From positions 27,632,001 through 27,696,000 of the forward strand of contig NC_081412.1 in assembly GCF_030272615.1 (NCBI RefSeq): a stretch of 64,000 nt of DNA, in the 5' to 3' direction. The number at the start of each line of letters is the position of its first letter. The stretch's first letter is position 1. The stretch comes from Cryptomeria japonica (Eukaryota > Streptophyta > Pinopsida > Cupressales > Cupressaceae). Under the pieces are notes generated by a model. The model ran no database searches. It was not told where the DNA came from and saw nothing but the letters and a program-made list of their open reading frames with translations. Shown in pieces: positions 38,535-50,116 of the stretch. A program made the translations under genes and the position numbers.

Positions 38535-38552
38535 TCTAGCTCTGATACCAAT
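38535..38552 (-). promoter_or_regulatory. Primer-binding site of F
   Basis: Minus-strand TGGTATCAGAGCT, an exact match to the plant tRNA-iMet PBS core. Confidence 0.92.
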
Positions 38553-41451
38553 TGTTAGTTAAATGAGAGGGGGGGTGAATTAGATAAACTCACAATCTCA
38601 CAATCCAATTATCTATCCAGATTCAACCTCGGTAGAACTTACTTGACATGCAACTATGACTTTAAATCATTCAAACTCATAAACTGATAAACTTGAAACA
38701 TCAAAACACATTTAACACCAGATTAAACGTGGAAACCCAAATAGGGAAAAACCACTATGGGATTTCGGACCCACAAAGAAAATATACTCTTCTAGAGTAT
38801 ACTTGGTTAAAAGCCAATCCTATTAATTGTAGCTAGGAAATCGGAAATCATCAAAGCAAATAGATATTAATCATTAGCTCAATCACGAAAGCTTAAATGC
38901 AATGATCTATCCTATACACACTCAATAAAGACATGAAAATAAAACATTCAAAACTAAAGATTATGCAAACCAAATGTGGATCTGAATGCTTCCTTCATGT
39001 GGCTCCATTGTTCTTCTTTCTTCTCCAAATAGCTTTGTTGTAGATCTCACCTACTAGTGCATGATCATAATATGAAAGCAAGTAGACAAGATGATTGCTC
39101 AAGAGTACTCGAAGCGTGATTTGACAAAGTGATTATAAATTCGATAATCTGATTATTAGGGATCGAGATTGAAGAAATTCATCCAATTTATAGATAAATT
39201 GGAGAAAAGACAAGATTAGCATGAAATTGATATTTAGGCAATTGATTTCAAAATTGGCACAATTGAGTGAAAAGAAGAAGGTTATGACACCTTCTATGTC
39301 ATGAATTATGACATATTGCCAATACAAAGGTTAGAAAACTAGAACCTTATGACATCTTGCTATGTCAAGAGTATGACGCATGAGAAATTCAAGCTTCCAC
39401 CGAAGCACAAAAATAGGGAGAACTAGAGACAAGTTAATTAGGTGGAAATTAAATTTGACAAATTAGAAAATATGTGGAAATTAGGAAATTGAGGAAAATT
39501 AGAAAAATAGGAAATTAGAAAAGATGAAATTAGGAATTAGGTAAATTAATTAATAATTTGTCATTTATTAATTAATTCACAACAAGAGGAATAAGTTACC
39601 CAATTAAATAAATATTTAATTGCAATGAGAAGACTTAGGATAAATAAATAAATTATTTAACCTAGAGGAAGAAATGACAAATTAGGTTAAATGAATAAAT
39701 CATAAAACCTTGGAAGATGAATTAGAAATGCATGGACGACAATTAGGTCTTGATGTAAGATTGATTTGATGTCGATTCGATCATGATTTTGAATTAATAA
39801 ATGATTTGATTGATAAATGCGCTGATTAACAAGGAACGATGACTAATTGATTCAAATTGACATGATTGAAAAGGATGACGATCGATGTCAAATCGATCGT
39901 AAAATGACGAGATTGACAAGTTGATAAGAGATTGACAAGATCGACCAAAATCATGATTAAAGATTGTTATCGACAAGACCAAATTCGAAAGCGAGACAGA
40001 TGAAGAATGTAGAAGAATGACTCGATGCTCGCAAATGATAAAAACCAAGTGTGTGACATAGGAGAAATGTTAATGCAACACAAAAACCTTAAATGAGGCA
40101 ATGCGCAAATGTTGAAGTATGATCCCGCAAGCGTTGACCATTTTTAGGTGTCTACATTAATGATTACATAACACATTGTTATATGTGACCCGGTCAAGGG
40201 ATTTCCCTCAGATCTATCTAAATCTTGCACTTTTTTAGAAGTGACCTTGTTAAAGGATTTCAAACACTCAATTAGAATGTTACCTTGCTAGAGGATTTAC
40301 AAATAAGACTGTTAGGTCCACTCGGTCAAGAGATTTCCTGTCACTTACAAAAATAAATAACAGTAATAAAATATATCTGCAACTTCACATCTGAAATGTT
40401 ATGGAAGACTCTATGTGCTCAAAATAATCTTGTCATAAGACTTATCTTCCTCCTTGTTGGGCTTCTCACTCTGTTCTTCAATTAGATCTTCAATCTTTTG
40501 TACTCGGTAATCACTTCAGCAACATCACTGTTCTTCTATTTCTTGCATTCATTGGTCATCAACTATTACTTATTTATAAGTAATTCCTAACCGCTTAATC
40601 TCCTTAATCACATTTCCCATGATTAATATTAGCCAATAGATCTTCAAACTTGACTAGGTTCATTGAATCCTTAGAACTGAAAAACGTTTTATCTTGCCTT
40701 GAAACTTGTATTCCTTCCTTGGTACTTGTGCTCGGTTATGACCGTTCAATCTGTGTTGTAGATCTAACTCTTGAATTTTCATTTCCGTTGATCCTTAACA
40801 AACTTCTTGCATGACATTCCAATCTTCTATAAATCTCCAACTCATTGGCATCCTTCATTTAATAATGTATTTATTCATCCAATGCATTCTGTTACTACTC
40901 GGTTGACACTCGGTTAGTTCTGAACTTTACTCGGTAGACATTTTGTATTCGTCTCAGTTATTGTCTCGGTAGATTTGCTTGCTGACGACACTTGGTGACT
41001 TCTTTCTTCTTTAATTGACATCGATAACCTTGGAATTTACCGACTGGCTCCTTGCTCGGTAAAATATAATAGTATCAAACCTTTACTCATTCTATTACAT
41101 GAAATCTTTTCTCCTTCTTATTCAGTCTTCGAATACACATATATAGGATATCAAAACAATGAAAATAACATAATCTCATCACTATCTAACTCGGTAATAG
41201 TTGCCCATTGAATAACTTATTACTCCCCTTCATTTTCTCATTCTTTCAGTGTCACTTACCGACATATTTATACTCATCAAAACATACTCTTTAAGATATG
41301 GCAATATCATACTGAATAAAAAAATTAATTTCTTGACATCAATGACAAAATAATATTATTAAGACAGTAATCATCCTTTATCAATTATATCAACAATCTC
41401 CAACAACCTTCTCAATATCATCATACCAACAAACTAAATGTAATGCCAACA
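38553..41451 (-). repeat. 5' LTR of F, interrupted by solo LTR K
   Basis: Aligns with 32383-33941 on both sides of K (38553-38827 and 40157-41451). Minus-strand TATAAATA at 40571-40578. Confidence 0.95.
38828..40156. mobile_element. Solo LTR K in the 5' LTR of F, TSD TTAAT
   Basis: Absent from the partner LTR, which proves the insertion. 1329 bp, begins TGTAGCTAGG, ends AGGTGTCTACA, with TTAAT at 38823-38827 and 40157-40161. AT-rich, no coding content. Its terminal CCATTTTTAGGTGT matches solo LTR L (11480-12609). Confidence 0.95.
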
Positions 41452-42100
41452 AAAAGGTGCTTAGGTGTTCGAATGCCGTGTTTGTGAAAATGCAGAGAAC
41501 TAACACCCTGGATTTTGGCCAATGGTAACCCTTGTACCTGAAAAAGAGGTGACCACCAGAGGTTGTGTTGATTCATGGAGATCCCATCACGAAAACCATC
41601 ACTTGCCCACCAAAGCCAAGGCTTAATAGCTTCCCAAGAACACTGGATGCTTTTAACAACAAAAGTACCCTAGATCTGAACTGGGTCTTTCATAATAAGA
41701 AGGGTTTAAAAACCAATCCCCTTCCAAGCCGTCATATTGGTAGGAAAACCTAAAGAAATGCAATGTCAAAGAAGGATTTTCCAAGCCTCATTGCCAGATA
41801 AGGATTTGATGATCCATTTAGCACATAAAGCAAGCCCTTGATTCTGGGTAGAAATAAGGTCGAGCCCTCCAGATTCCTTGGGAAGGCAACAATACTCCCA
41901 AGCAACTCTATGAAAACCTTGATGGTCAGAACCAGAGGCCCAAAGAAAATCCTGCAAAAGTCTTTCCAACTTCATGTAAGAGGCCTTGGAAGGAGCCCAA
42001 CATGAAGAGTAATAGACATGAGTGGCTACGAAAACCTTCGAACAAATTTGAAATTTGCCAGCCAGAGAGAGAGGCAATGAAGAAATGACACAATCTCCAA
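41452..42100 (-). pseudogene. LINE, RT thumb / zf-RVT upstream part
   Basis: The frame 42077-41766 reads SLAGKFQICSKVFVATH, YYSSCWAPSK, LERLLQDFLWASG, VAWEYCCLPKESGGLDL. This is the C-terminal part of a plant LINE reverse transcriptase ORF. It continues the LINE left of copia F. The 5' end near 42100 is a truncation, as is usual for LINE insertions. No clear target duplication was found. Confidence 0.85.
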
Positions 42101-43112
42101 GAAAGATTTATAATTAATAAAAAGAGATTGAAATTTTAAAATTAGGGCCAATGGGATACCACTTAATTTCAAATTTAAAATTGACAAAATTAAGATCATA
42201 AAATTAGGGCAAATTATAAGTAACCACTTAATTTTAAATGTTTCCTTGGAAGGTGTAATTTTGAAATTGTGAAGTGTTTTTTATTTTAGAGGGATAAAAA
42301 TTTGACAAAATGAGCCAATTTTATGGATTTAAGCAATTAAATACAGTCATAACAGTCTCCCAAAATTTTGGGAAAAAAGCTAGGGATTGTGTTGAAGTTG
42401 CACATGGCCCTTCCAACTTTTCGAAAATTTTCAAGGATGAAAGCTACGATGATTTGAGAGCTAACCCCAAAAAATTGATTGATTTTACGATCTCTAGATA
42501 AGCGAAATTAAAGTTTGAATGTCGAAATAGGACCCTATTAGGGTTTTGAGAAAGATAAGGAATTGAATTGTAATTTTGAAAAAGGTCAAACCTAATGGAT
42601 AGGGCCAACTTAAATAATATGTAGAAAACTAAAATTGGTTGAAATTTATTGAAATTTACACAAAATCCAATTAAATTTGAAAATTAGGGCTTTAGGACCT
42701 AACCACTGAATTTTGAAATTTTGAATTTTGGGAATTAGGAGGGAAATTGAAAATTTGAATTTTAGGCAAGAAGACAATTCTGAAAATAGTCACAAACCTA
42801 AAAATTTAATGTAAATCCAATTTTTTTGCACAAGTTCAAGTTGATGTTTGAAAATTAGGGTTTTGACAATTAACCACTTAATTTTGTAATTTTGATTTGT
42901 AATTTGAACAAGACAATGAAAGAATTGAATTTGACAATCAATGCAAGTTTCAGATCTAAGACAATAGATATCAATTTTTGCAAAATGCAAGTTCAATTTC
43001 AATTTTAATAACTAGGGTTTTGAATGAATTAACCACTAAGTTTTTGTAAATTGCAATAAAATTAAACTTGTAAATGAAAAAAATATGCAATAATTTTCAA
43101 TGTAAGGCATGT
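42101..43112 (-). other. C leader between PBS and gag, AT-rich with recurring words
   Basis: No open frame of note. AACCACTTAATTTT-type words recur near 42163, 42225, 42705, 42870 and 43030. A piece near 42392 (GTGTTGAAGTTGCACATGG) is also found in the C LTR near 43519, so LTR-derived sequence was duplicated here. Confidence 0.55.
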
Positions 43113-43130
43113 AAGACGTCGAGTTCACCA
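43113..43130 (-). promoter_or_regulatory. Primer-binding site of C
   Basis: Minus-strand TGGTGAACTCGACGTC, 3 nt from the LTR, matching the B1 PBS in sequence and spacing. Confidence 0.7.
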
Positions 43131-43133
43131 AAT

Positions 43134-44343
43134 TGTAATATGGTGAAATTTGATGAGGGGAGATCAAGTGGAAAGCTTTACTCCCCTCAAAAGAGGGATG
43201 CAAGTATCACAAAGGATTCCCTTCAATTTTTTACACACATTAAATTTAAAAGAGGGGTTGAATTCAGTAGATCCAATCCCAATGGAAAGAGACTGAATAC
43301 TAAGTGAATTGCTAGAAATTTGGAATGTATTAGGAAAGTAAATTAACCCTCTTTTATAATAGGCTAGTTGAATTAAGCAAATTGAGACTAAGTGTAAAAA
43401 TGACAAAGAAGCAATTATATCTTGAGATAGAGATGCGGGATGAAGTTGTGCACCTAGAATTAGCAGTAGAATGTCGAGACAAAGCTTCCAGCAAATCTGA
43501 GAAAAAGTTGGAGGGATCGTGTTGAAGTTGCACATGGTCCTCTGAAAAAATCCGCACATTGAAAAGGGTTTTTTCATCACTAGAAATGAAGTCTATACTT
43601 GCAATTATAGTTGCGCACCTATAACCTACACACACAAAAGAGAGGAAAATTTTGTTAGGATTGGGGGTTTGCCTTCAGGTCAAACCCCATTTTGGAATTA
43701 ACCAAGTGGTTGAAAAATGCTACCAGTAAATGAAAGGAAATGTCTGAACTAAAATCCACCTTAAGAAGGGGATGTAATTGAAATGTTGATGAATGTGCTT
43801 GAAAGGATATGTGAACTAAGATGTCTTGAGTGTTGATATAAATCTCCTCTTCAATGGTTGAATCCTTGACTTGAATGCAACACCTAGCCTTGAAAGGAGA
43901 CTTGAAATGCTCAACGTTTGAATGAATGCTTGAATTCTTGAATGCTTATGATCGAATTTGCTTATCAAATTATGATCCACCTATCAAACTTATTCAAATA
44001 GGAGAGGAAGTGCTCCTTATATACTTTCCAATTAGGGGTGTTTAGATAATATCCCACCTTAGGCCGACATAGGAAAACTTTTCTTGCTCAACAATTGGCA
44101 AGCCCAATGCAAGACAGGACCAAAGGGGGCCCAAAATAGGGGTAGGACAAGGGCGCCATGCCCCTATCCTGCCCTAATTTAGGATAGACAATAGCTAAGA
44201 GACAATGCAAAATGATGGAAAATGCAAGTTGTTGGTGGAATGAGCATGTTTCGAGTCTTCGATTAGGCTTAGGGATTTGTCTGCCAATGCAAAGACCCAA
44301 ATGTGGTTGAAAATTGTAAGGGTCGCAATTTTATGATGCTACA
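43134..44343 (-). repeat. 5' LTR of C
   Basis: 1210 bp, TGTAATATGG to GATGCTACA on +, partner of 25371-26565. Minus-strand TATATAAGG at 44015-44023 is the likely TATA box. Confidence 0.93.
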
Positions 44344-44865
44344 CTTTTGTTTTCACATATCCTTTTCACCTGCTCTTCCTTCCTCACCTCTCTCTCACTG
44401 TTGCACCTCGCACAGAGTATCTGTGTCCTGCTCAAGAATTTGAATTCACTCTGCAACACTGCCTTTTACAACTCTCTACACAACAATGTCCCCTTTCTCT
44501 GTGCTCTCATAATCTCACCACTCAATTACTTCTCAACCTCACTACAACACAACTTTTGAAGTCTTGTTTCTAACTATTGATAATCATTTATGTGCTGGAG
44601 GATTTCTGCGTTATGCACCGGCTCGCCACTGTGTAATACAGATAATCTGAGACGTCTTCTTTGCACCCCCTGTTTCTTTTCTTTGTTCTATATTTTCTTT
44701 TGTACCTCACTTATTCACCTCTCTACAAGCCTCTAACTCATATTCAATCCATCACTAAACTACCCATATCCACTAACTTAACTTAGTGGTAATCTATGTA
44801 CCCCAAGGGTTTTCCCTCCAAAAGTAAATTCAAAAATAAATCTACTCGAGCTCCTAGACACTTTG
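44344..44865 (-). mobile_element. Solo LTR D, segment 2
   Basis: Pyrimidine-rich continuation of D after element C, ending at the TSD (CTTTG, 44861-44865) of element E. No coding content. Confidence 0.75.
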
Positions 44866-45669
44866 TGAAGCAATCACCGGTGAGGAGGGACCTCAAGGAG
44901 ATCAATCCGGACAGGTCAACAAGAGTAAACACAACGGAAAAACATAGATATGATGGAGGCAATGCAAAATAGATATTTTTAATGCATGAAATTTGATTAC
45001 ATCCAACCGGGTTACAACATAATAGCACATGGGCCTGGTAGAATAGGTAACAACCAAGACCTTGAATCGAAAGATCTATCAACTAGGAACAGTCTATCTA
45101 TCTGATACTATGATTGATTCTAATTGATTACATTCTAAAGCATGATTACAAATATCTATATATATATATATATAGATCCAAAGGATCCAGTCAGCCCAGA
45201 AAGGATCAAAGCCCAAAGAACAAGACCTAAAATGCAAAATGAATAAGGTCAACCTCCACCTGGCTATTCCTCTAGAAAATCCAAAGGATGAAACATAGAT
45301 CATGGGAAAAGGTTGGCCACATGCCAAGGAACATCAAAATAAATGCTCAAGGCTTCACAAGCTTCAGAATGGGTTTCGGTAGATCACCAAAATAGGTCTC
45401 AGGCAGCCGATAACAAAGGAACAACTGGTAACAAAAACTGTCATGGAAACCGGTGGTGATATCTTGTCAGTAAGTGATCCAATTGAGATGCGGTTTGAAA
45501 GAAAGAAAGATGATCAAGTCTTCAAGTTGAATCCAACTCTATAGGATCCCGTGAGCCAAAATCAAGACACATGGAAAGAAAACTAAAACTGCAAGCAGAA
45601 AACAAAACATAAAAGAAAATGTTTTTGGTTGTTGCAAGATTGCCTTAAACCGGGGATGCTCTTGCATTA
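44866..45669 (-). repeat. 3' LTR of E
   Basis: Starts TGAAGCAATCACCGG and ends TTGCATTA (CA changed to TA). A (TA)n run at 45157-45174 is longer than in the partner LTR. Confidence 0.93.
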
Positions 45670-45734
45670 GACATCTGAGGTTAATGAAAAAGTGAGCCTC
45701 TCACTTTGCTGGGGTCAAAGGGAAACCAAAGCGG

Positions 45735-48700
45735 TCTACCTCTACCTCAAAAATCCAAGATCAATCTTCAACTGTTTTGCTCTTCCACTTCACAAGATAT
45801 TCTTTGTACTTAATGTTCTGGGTACTACGCCCAATCCTATTGTCCCAAATCTCTTCAATTTGATCTAGTTCCTTATGGGGCAATTGTTTCTCAAGGTTTG
45901 CAACATTGTCCCCACTGAATTTTAGTTCATGATACTCATGAAGATCTGCAATGTTGAATATAGGTGAAATACTTAGACTATCTGGTAGCTCTACTTTAGA
46001 TGCATTTCTAGAACTGAACTTCCTCAAAATCTTACAAGGTCGAAACTTCTTCATCTGCAACTTATTATAAGTTCCAACCGTGAATCTCTCTTTTCTCAAG
46101 TATACCATCACTTTATCACCAACTTCAAATTACTTATGTCTCCTCTTCTTATCTGCCTTCTCCTTATATTTGCTATTCATGTCTTCCAAATGTTCTTTAC
46201 CTTGAATATGCAGTGCTGCCATGTGATCTGCAAATTCTTCTGCTTCTGAACTTTTTCGGTCTTCACTACTAATGTCTCTCAATTCTTCTATTCCTCTAGG
46301 ATGCACTTTGGTAACAATCTCAAAAGGTTTTTTTCCGGTACTTCTATTCACTAAATTGTTATAGGAAAACTCTTCTTGTGCAAGGATCAAGTCCCAACTT
46401 TTAGTTTTGTCTCCTACTAAACATATTAATAAGTTTCCCAAACTCCGGTTAACTACTTTTGTCTATCCATTAGTCTGTGGATGAAAAGTAGAACTGAACT
46501 TCAAATCTATCTTCATCTTCTTCCAAAGTGTTCTCCAAAAATAGCCAACAAACTTATTATCTATGTCTGAAACTATGCTCTTAGGTAATCCATACAATCT
46601 CACCACTTCTTTGAAAAATGGTTCTGCTACATGTAATGCATCTGATGTCTTCTTACAAGGTATGAAATGAGTCATCTTTTAAAATCTATCCACTACTGCA
46701 AATATAGAATCATTCCCTCTTGGTGTCTTAGGCAATCCAAGTACAAAATCCATACTTATATCCTCCCAAGGTCTTACCGGTATTGTCAAATGTTTATACA
46801 TCCCATACTCTGACTACTACCTTTTGCAACTTTACAAAATGCACAACTCTGCACATATCTCTTAACGTCCTTATGAATCTAGGGCCAAAAGTACTGTTCA
46901 CTCACCAATGCAACTATTTTATCAATGCCAAAATGTCCAACTAAACCTCCACTGTGTTTCTCTTTGATTAGGTTATCTCTCATGGAACTCTTAGGTATGT
47001 ATAACTAAACTCCCCTGAATAACATCCCATCCTGAATAAAATAATCCAACCAGTTTCTCCTATCAACCATAACTGGTTCTCTACATGCTTTCCAAGGTTC
47101 TACAAAATCTGGGTCTTCATCATACAAGGTCTTCAAATCTTCAAAACCTAATACTGTCACTCTCATCTCTGTCAGTAAATTCCTTCTACTAAATGCATCA
47201 GTGCCTTTGTTAGATTTCCCACTTCTATGCTTCAACTTACTTTGACTATTAAAATACTGTAAGGCTTGATGATCTGTATACAACACAAACTCAGACAGCA
47301 AGTAGTGTCTCCATTTCTTCAGGGCTTGAACTATGGCATAAAATTCCTGATCATATACTGAATATCTCTTCCAGGCATAGGCTACCGCCCTCCCTTCTTG
47401 ACTCAAAATTGCTCCTATTCTTTTTCCACTTGCATCACAGTCCACTTGAAATAATTTATTGAAATCTGGTAAAGCTAACACAAGCTTATTAGTCACTTTC
47501 TGCATCAATAATTCAAAACTTTTGTTTTCTCCGGTGGTCCACTTGAATTCCTTCTGATCTCCTCTCATGGTCTCAGTCATAGGGTTACAAATTGAACTGA
47601 AATTTCTAGTAAAAACTAGTAAATCTATAAAATGATCTTACCTCTCCAATGCTTTCCAGTGTAGGCCACTCAACAATGGATTTCAATTTCTTAGGGTCCA
47701 TCTTCAAACCATCCTCAAATTTCCCAAATCCTAAATAGACTAACTCATCCTTCATGAAAGTACACTTCTTGATATTAATCAACAACTTTTCTTCTCTCAA
47801 CCTCTACAAAACTTGCCTTAACTACAACAAATACTCCTCTTTTGTTCTACTAAAAATCGGAATATCATCCAAATACACAATAACAAACTTACCCAAGAAT
47901 TTATTTAATACCTCATTCATCAGCCTCATGAAAGTGCTCAGTGCATTAGTCAATCCAAAAGGCATCACCAACCATTCATATAGTCCTTTGTTTGTCTTAA
48001 ATGTTTTCTTCCACTAATCACTTTCTCTGATCTTGATCTGATGATATTCACTCTTCAAATCTCTTTGTAAAGTATTTTTCTCCACTCAAACAGTCCATTA
48101 TGTCATCCATCCTAGGCAAAGGAAACTAGTATTTCATAGCGATCTTGTTTATTGCTATTGAATTGGTACACATTCTCCATTTTCCGTTCTTCTTAGGTGC
48201 TAATACTACTGGCATTGCATAAGGGCGCAGACTCTCCCTGATCAAACCTTTCTTCAACAACTCTTGTACTTGTCTATTCAGTTCTTCATTCTCTGCTGGT
48301 GTCAACTGGTATGCAGCTTTGTTAGGAAAACTAACTCCGGGAACCAAGTCCATGCAATGACTAATACTTCTAACATGTGGCAATCCATCCGGTACATTAT
48401 CTGAAATGATGTCCTCATATTCGGTAAACAAATCTCTTATCTATAACGGGTGTTCTCCTTCCGGTTCTGGTCTCTCAGTCTTCTTAGGAATTAAGACAAA
48501 ACACACATTCTCATGTCTCAATCCTTCCATGACTTTCCTTCCATCTACAACACAGATCTGGGTATTTGTACATACTTCACTCTTCAAAGGTTCCTCCAAA
48601 GGTAACAAGGTTTTCTTCATCCCATTGGCCACAATAGTGTATGTATTCTTCCTCCCATCATGTATTGCTTGTCTATCAAACTGCCAAGGTCTTCCCAACA

Positions 48701-48995
48701 AAAGATGACAAATATCCATTGGCATAATATCATACAAAACTTCATCATAATAATTCCCAATTTTTAATTTTACCAAACACTATTCACTTACTAACAACTT
48801 ATGTTCATCCTGAATCCATGCTATCGGATAAGGCTTAGGGTGTTTCAATCTATCCAATTTCAACTTATTCACCATCTCTTCTGAAACAAGATTATTTGAA
48901 CTACCACTATCAATAAAAAAAATTTCAACACTTACCGAATACCTTACATCTGGTCTTGAATAGGTTCTTCCTTTGCAAGGGTTCTTCATCTCCTC
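45735..48995 (-). pseudogene. Chromovirus E pol: protease, RT, RNase H, integrase, chromodomain
   Basis: Protease at 48989-48780 has IFFIDSGSSNNLVSEEM, followed by LLLGRPWQFDRQ near 48690. RT at 48431-48126 has LIRESLRPYAMPVVLAPKKNGKWRMC and, near 47870, the catalytic VYLDDI. RNase H at 47580-47005 has FQVDCDASG, AIVQALKKWRHYL and YTDHQALQ. Integrase at 46675-46130 has [19 protein letters not shown] and FHPQTNG. 46111-45735 has the tail and chromodomain, IEEIWDNRIGR then YKEYLVKWKSKTVED. At least seven breaks. The chromodomain of chromoviruses is thought to steer integration to marked chromatin. Confidence 0.94.
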
Positions 48996-49022
48996 TGATC
49001 TGACACAAATCTCTCCTCATCA

Positions 49023-49960
49023 TCAACAGTTCTCCATCTTCTGGTTTATTATCTGATCTAGTGGGGTTTTCTTCCACCACTGTTGCTCTTCTGGTAGCCT
49101 ATGTCTTCTTACATTCAAATGCACGATGTCATTCTCCTCCACAGTTAAAGCAAGTTCCTCTAAGTGTCTTCTTGTCTTGTCTTCCAAAATTCTCATTCCG
49201 ATAACCATCTGGTTCTCTCCTCCAATTGAAATTTCTATCATCCTTCCGGTATGAATTACCTTCTTTGCTCACTTCCTTGTCCTTGTTTTGATCTTTACTG
49301 GTTCCTCTTCCTCCTTTAAATCTTTCTCCGGTAAACCTTCCACCTCTACCTCTCTGTCTCTGCTCATGTCTTTTATTCAATTTCTCTTCAGCCTTTAGTG
49401 CATACTGGTAAGTCTCTTCAACGCTCTCCAATTGGATCATACTGAGTTCATCTTGTATAGACATCCACAATCCGTTCAAATATCTTGCAATCTGTTCAAC
49501 TTCATCATCAACATGTTCGGATTTGATGTTCAATTTGTGAAATACTTCGGTGTACTCCTTCACACTAGATTCCTTCTGTCTCGGGTTCTGAAATTTCTGG
49601 AACAAATCCACTTGATAATTCACTGATACAAACTTTGATTTTAACTTAGCAATCATTCGATCCCATGTCTTAATCTTTTCTTTACCTCTTCTTTGTCTAT
49701 CAACTTTCAAATGCTCCCACTAAAGAGATGCATGACCTTTCAACTAGGTATAGGCATCTTTCACCTTCCTCTCTTCTGCTGGTAGGTTCACTTGTTATGG
49801 CGAGGCTTCTTCTCCTTCATCTTCACTTATATCTTCAATATGTCGGGGCTTCTTCTCCTTCATCTTCTCTTACATCTTCAATATGTCAACCTCTTCTTTG
49901 GGTTGTCTCCACAACTTCTAACTGGGTTCTATTCCTTGCAAGTTCTCCATCACAGTAGGG
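49023..49960 (-). pseudogene. Chromovirus E gag
   Basis: The core frame 49710-49129 has KVDRQRRGKEKIKTW, QNPRQKESSVKEYTEVFHKL and DEVEQIARYLNGL, then an Arg/Gly-rich region and a zinc knuckle CFNCGGE*HRAFEC whose central codon is TGA. A second frame (49241-49023) runs past it. Upstream (49800-49890) a tandem duplication of about 43 nt adds a repeated acidic segment (EDEGEEA). The start codon is uncertain. Confidence 0.88.
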
Positions 49961-50098
49961 TCTGCATTCCCATGCACTCCACCATTCCTAGTTCCTCTTC
50001 ATGCTATTGATTCATGCTAGTCCTCTACAATTACAGTTTTGATCTGCAATCCGCCACCCTACAACAAAAATTCAGGACATGCAACCTTCAGAATGAAG

Positions 50099-50114
50099 CT
50101 TCGCTCCGATACCA
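50099..50114 (-). promoter_or_regulatory. Primer-binding site of E
   Basis: Minus-strand TGGTATCGGAGCGAAG, tRNA-iMet type with one change in the core. Confidence 0.8.
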
Positions 50115-50116
50115 CT

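Larger units (their letters stand above)
32383..41451 (-). mobile_element. Ty1/copia retrotransposon F, minus strand, in the LINE
   Basis: LTRs at 32383-33941 and 38553-41451 (the latter holding solo LTR K), TSD AAAAG, an exact TGGTATCAGAGC PBS and a PPT define the element. Without K the second LTR is about 1565 bp against 1559 bp for the first. Gag and Pol are readable but broken into many frames. Confidence 0.96.
25371..44343 (-). mobile_element. Gypsy-type RT-less LTR element C, minus strand, with nested LINE, copia F and solo LTR K
   Basis: LTRs at 25371-26565 and 43134-44343, PPT at 26566 and PBS at 43113-43130 define the element. After removal of the nested LINE/F/K block (30989 to about 42100), the internal part is only about 5.5 kb. 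It encodes Gag, a protease-like domain and a proline-rich extension, with no trace of RT, RNase H or integrase. It is therefore a non-autonomous relative of B1. It sits in solo LTR D. Confidence 0.9.

Noticed and set aside
25371-44343. The two 1.2-kb copies as independent solo LTRs
   Set aside because: PPT adjoins one copy, PBS the other, both in the minus sense, and D resumes on both sides, so they are the LTRs of one element.
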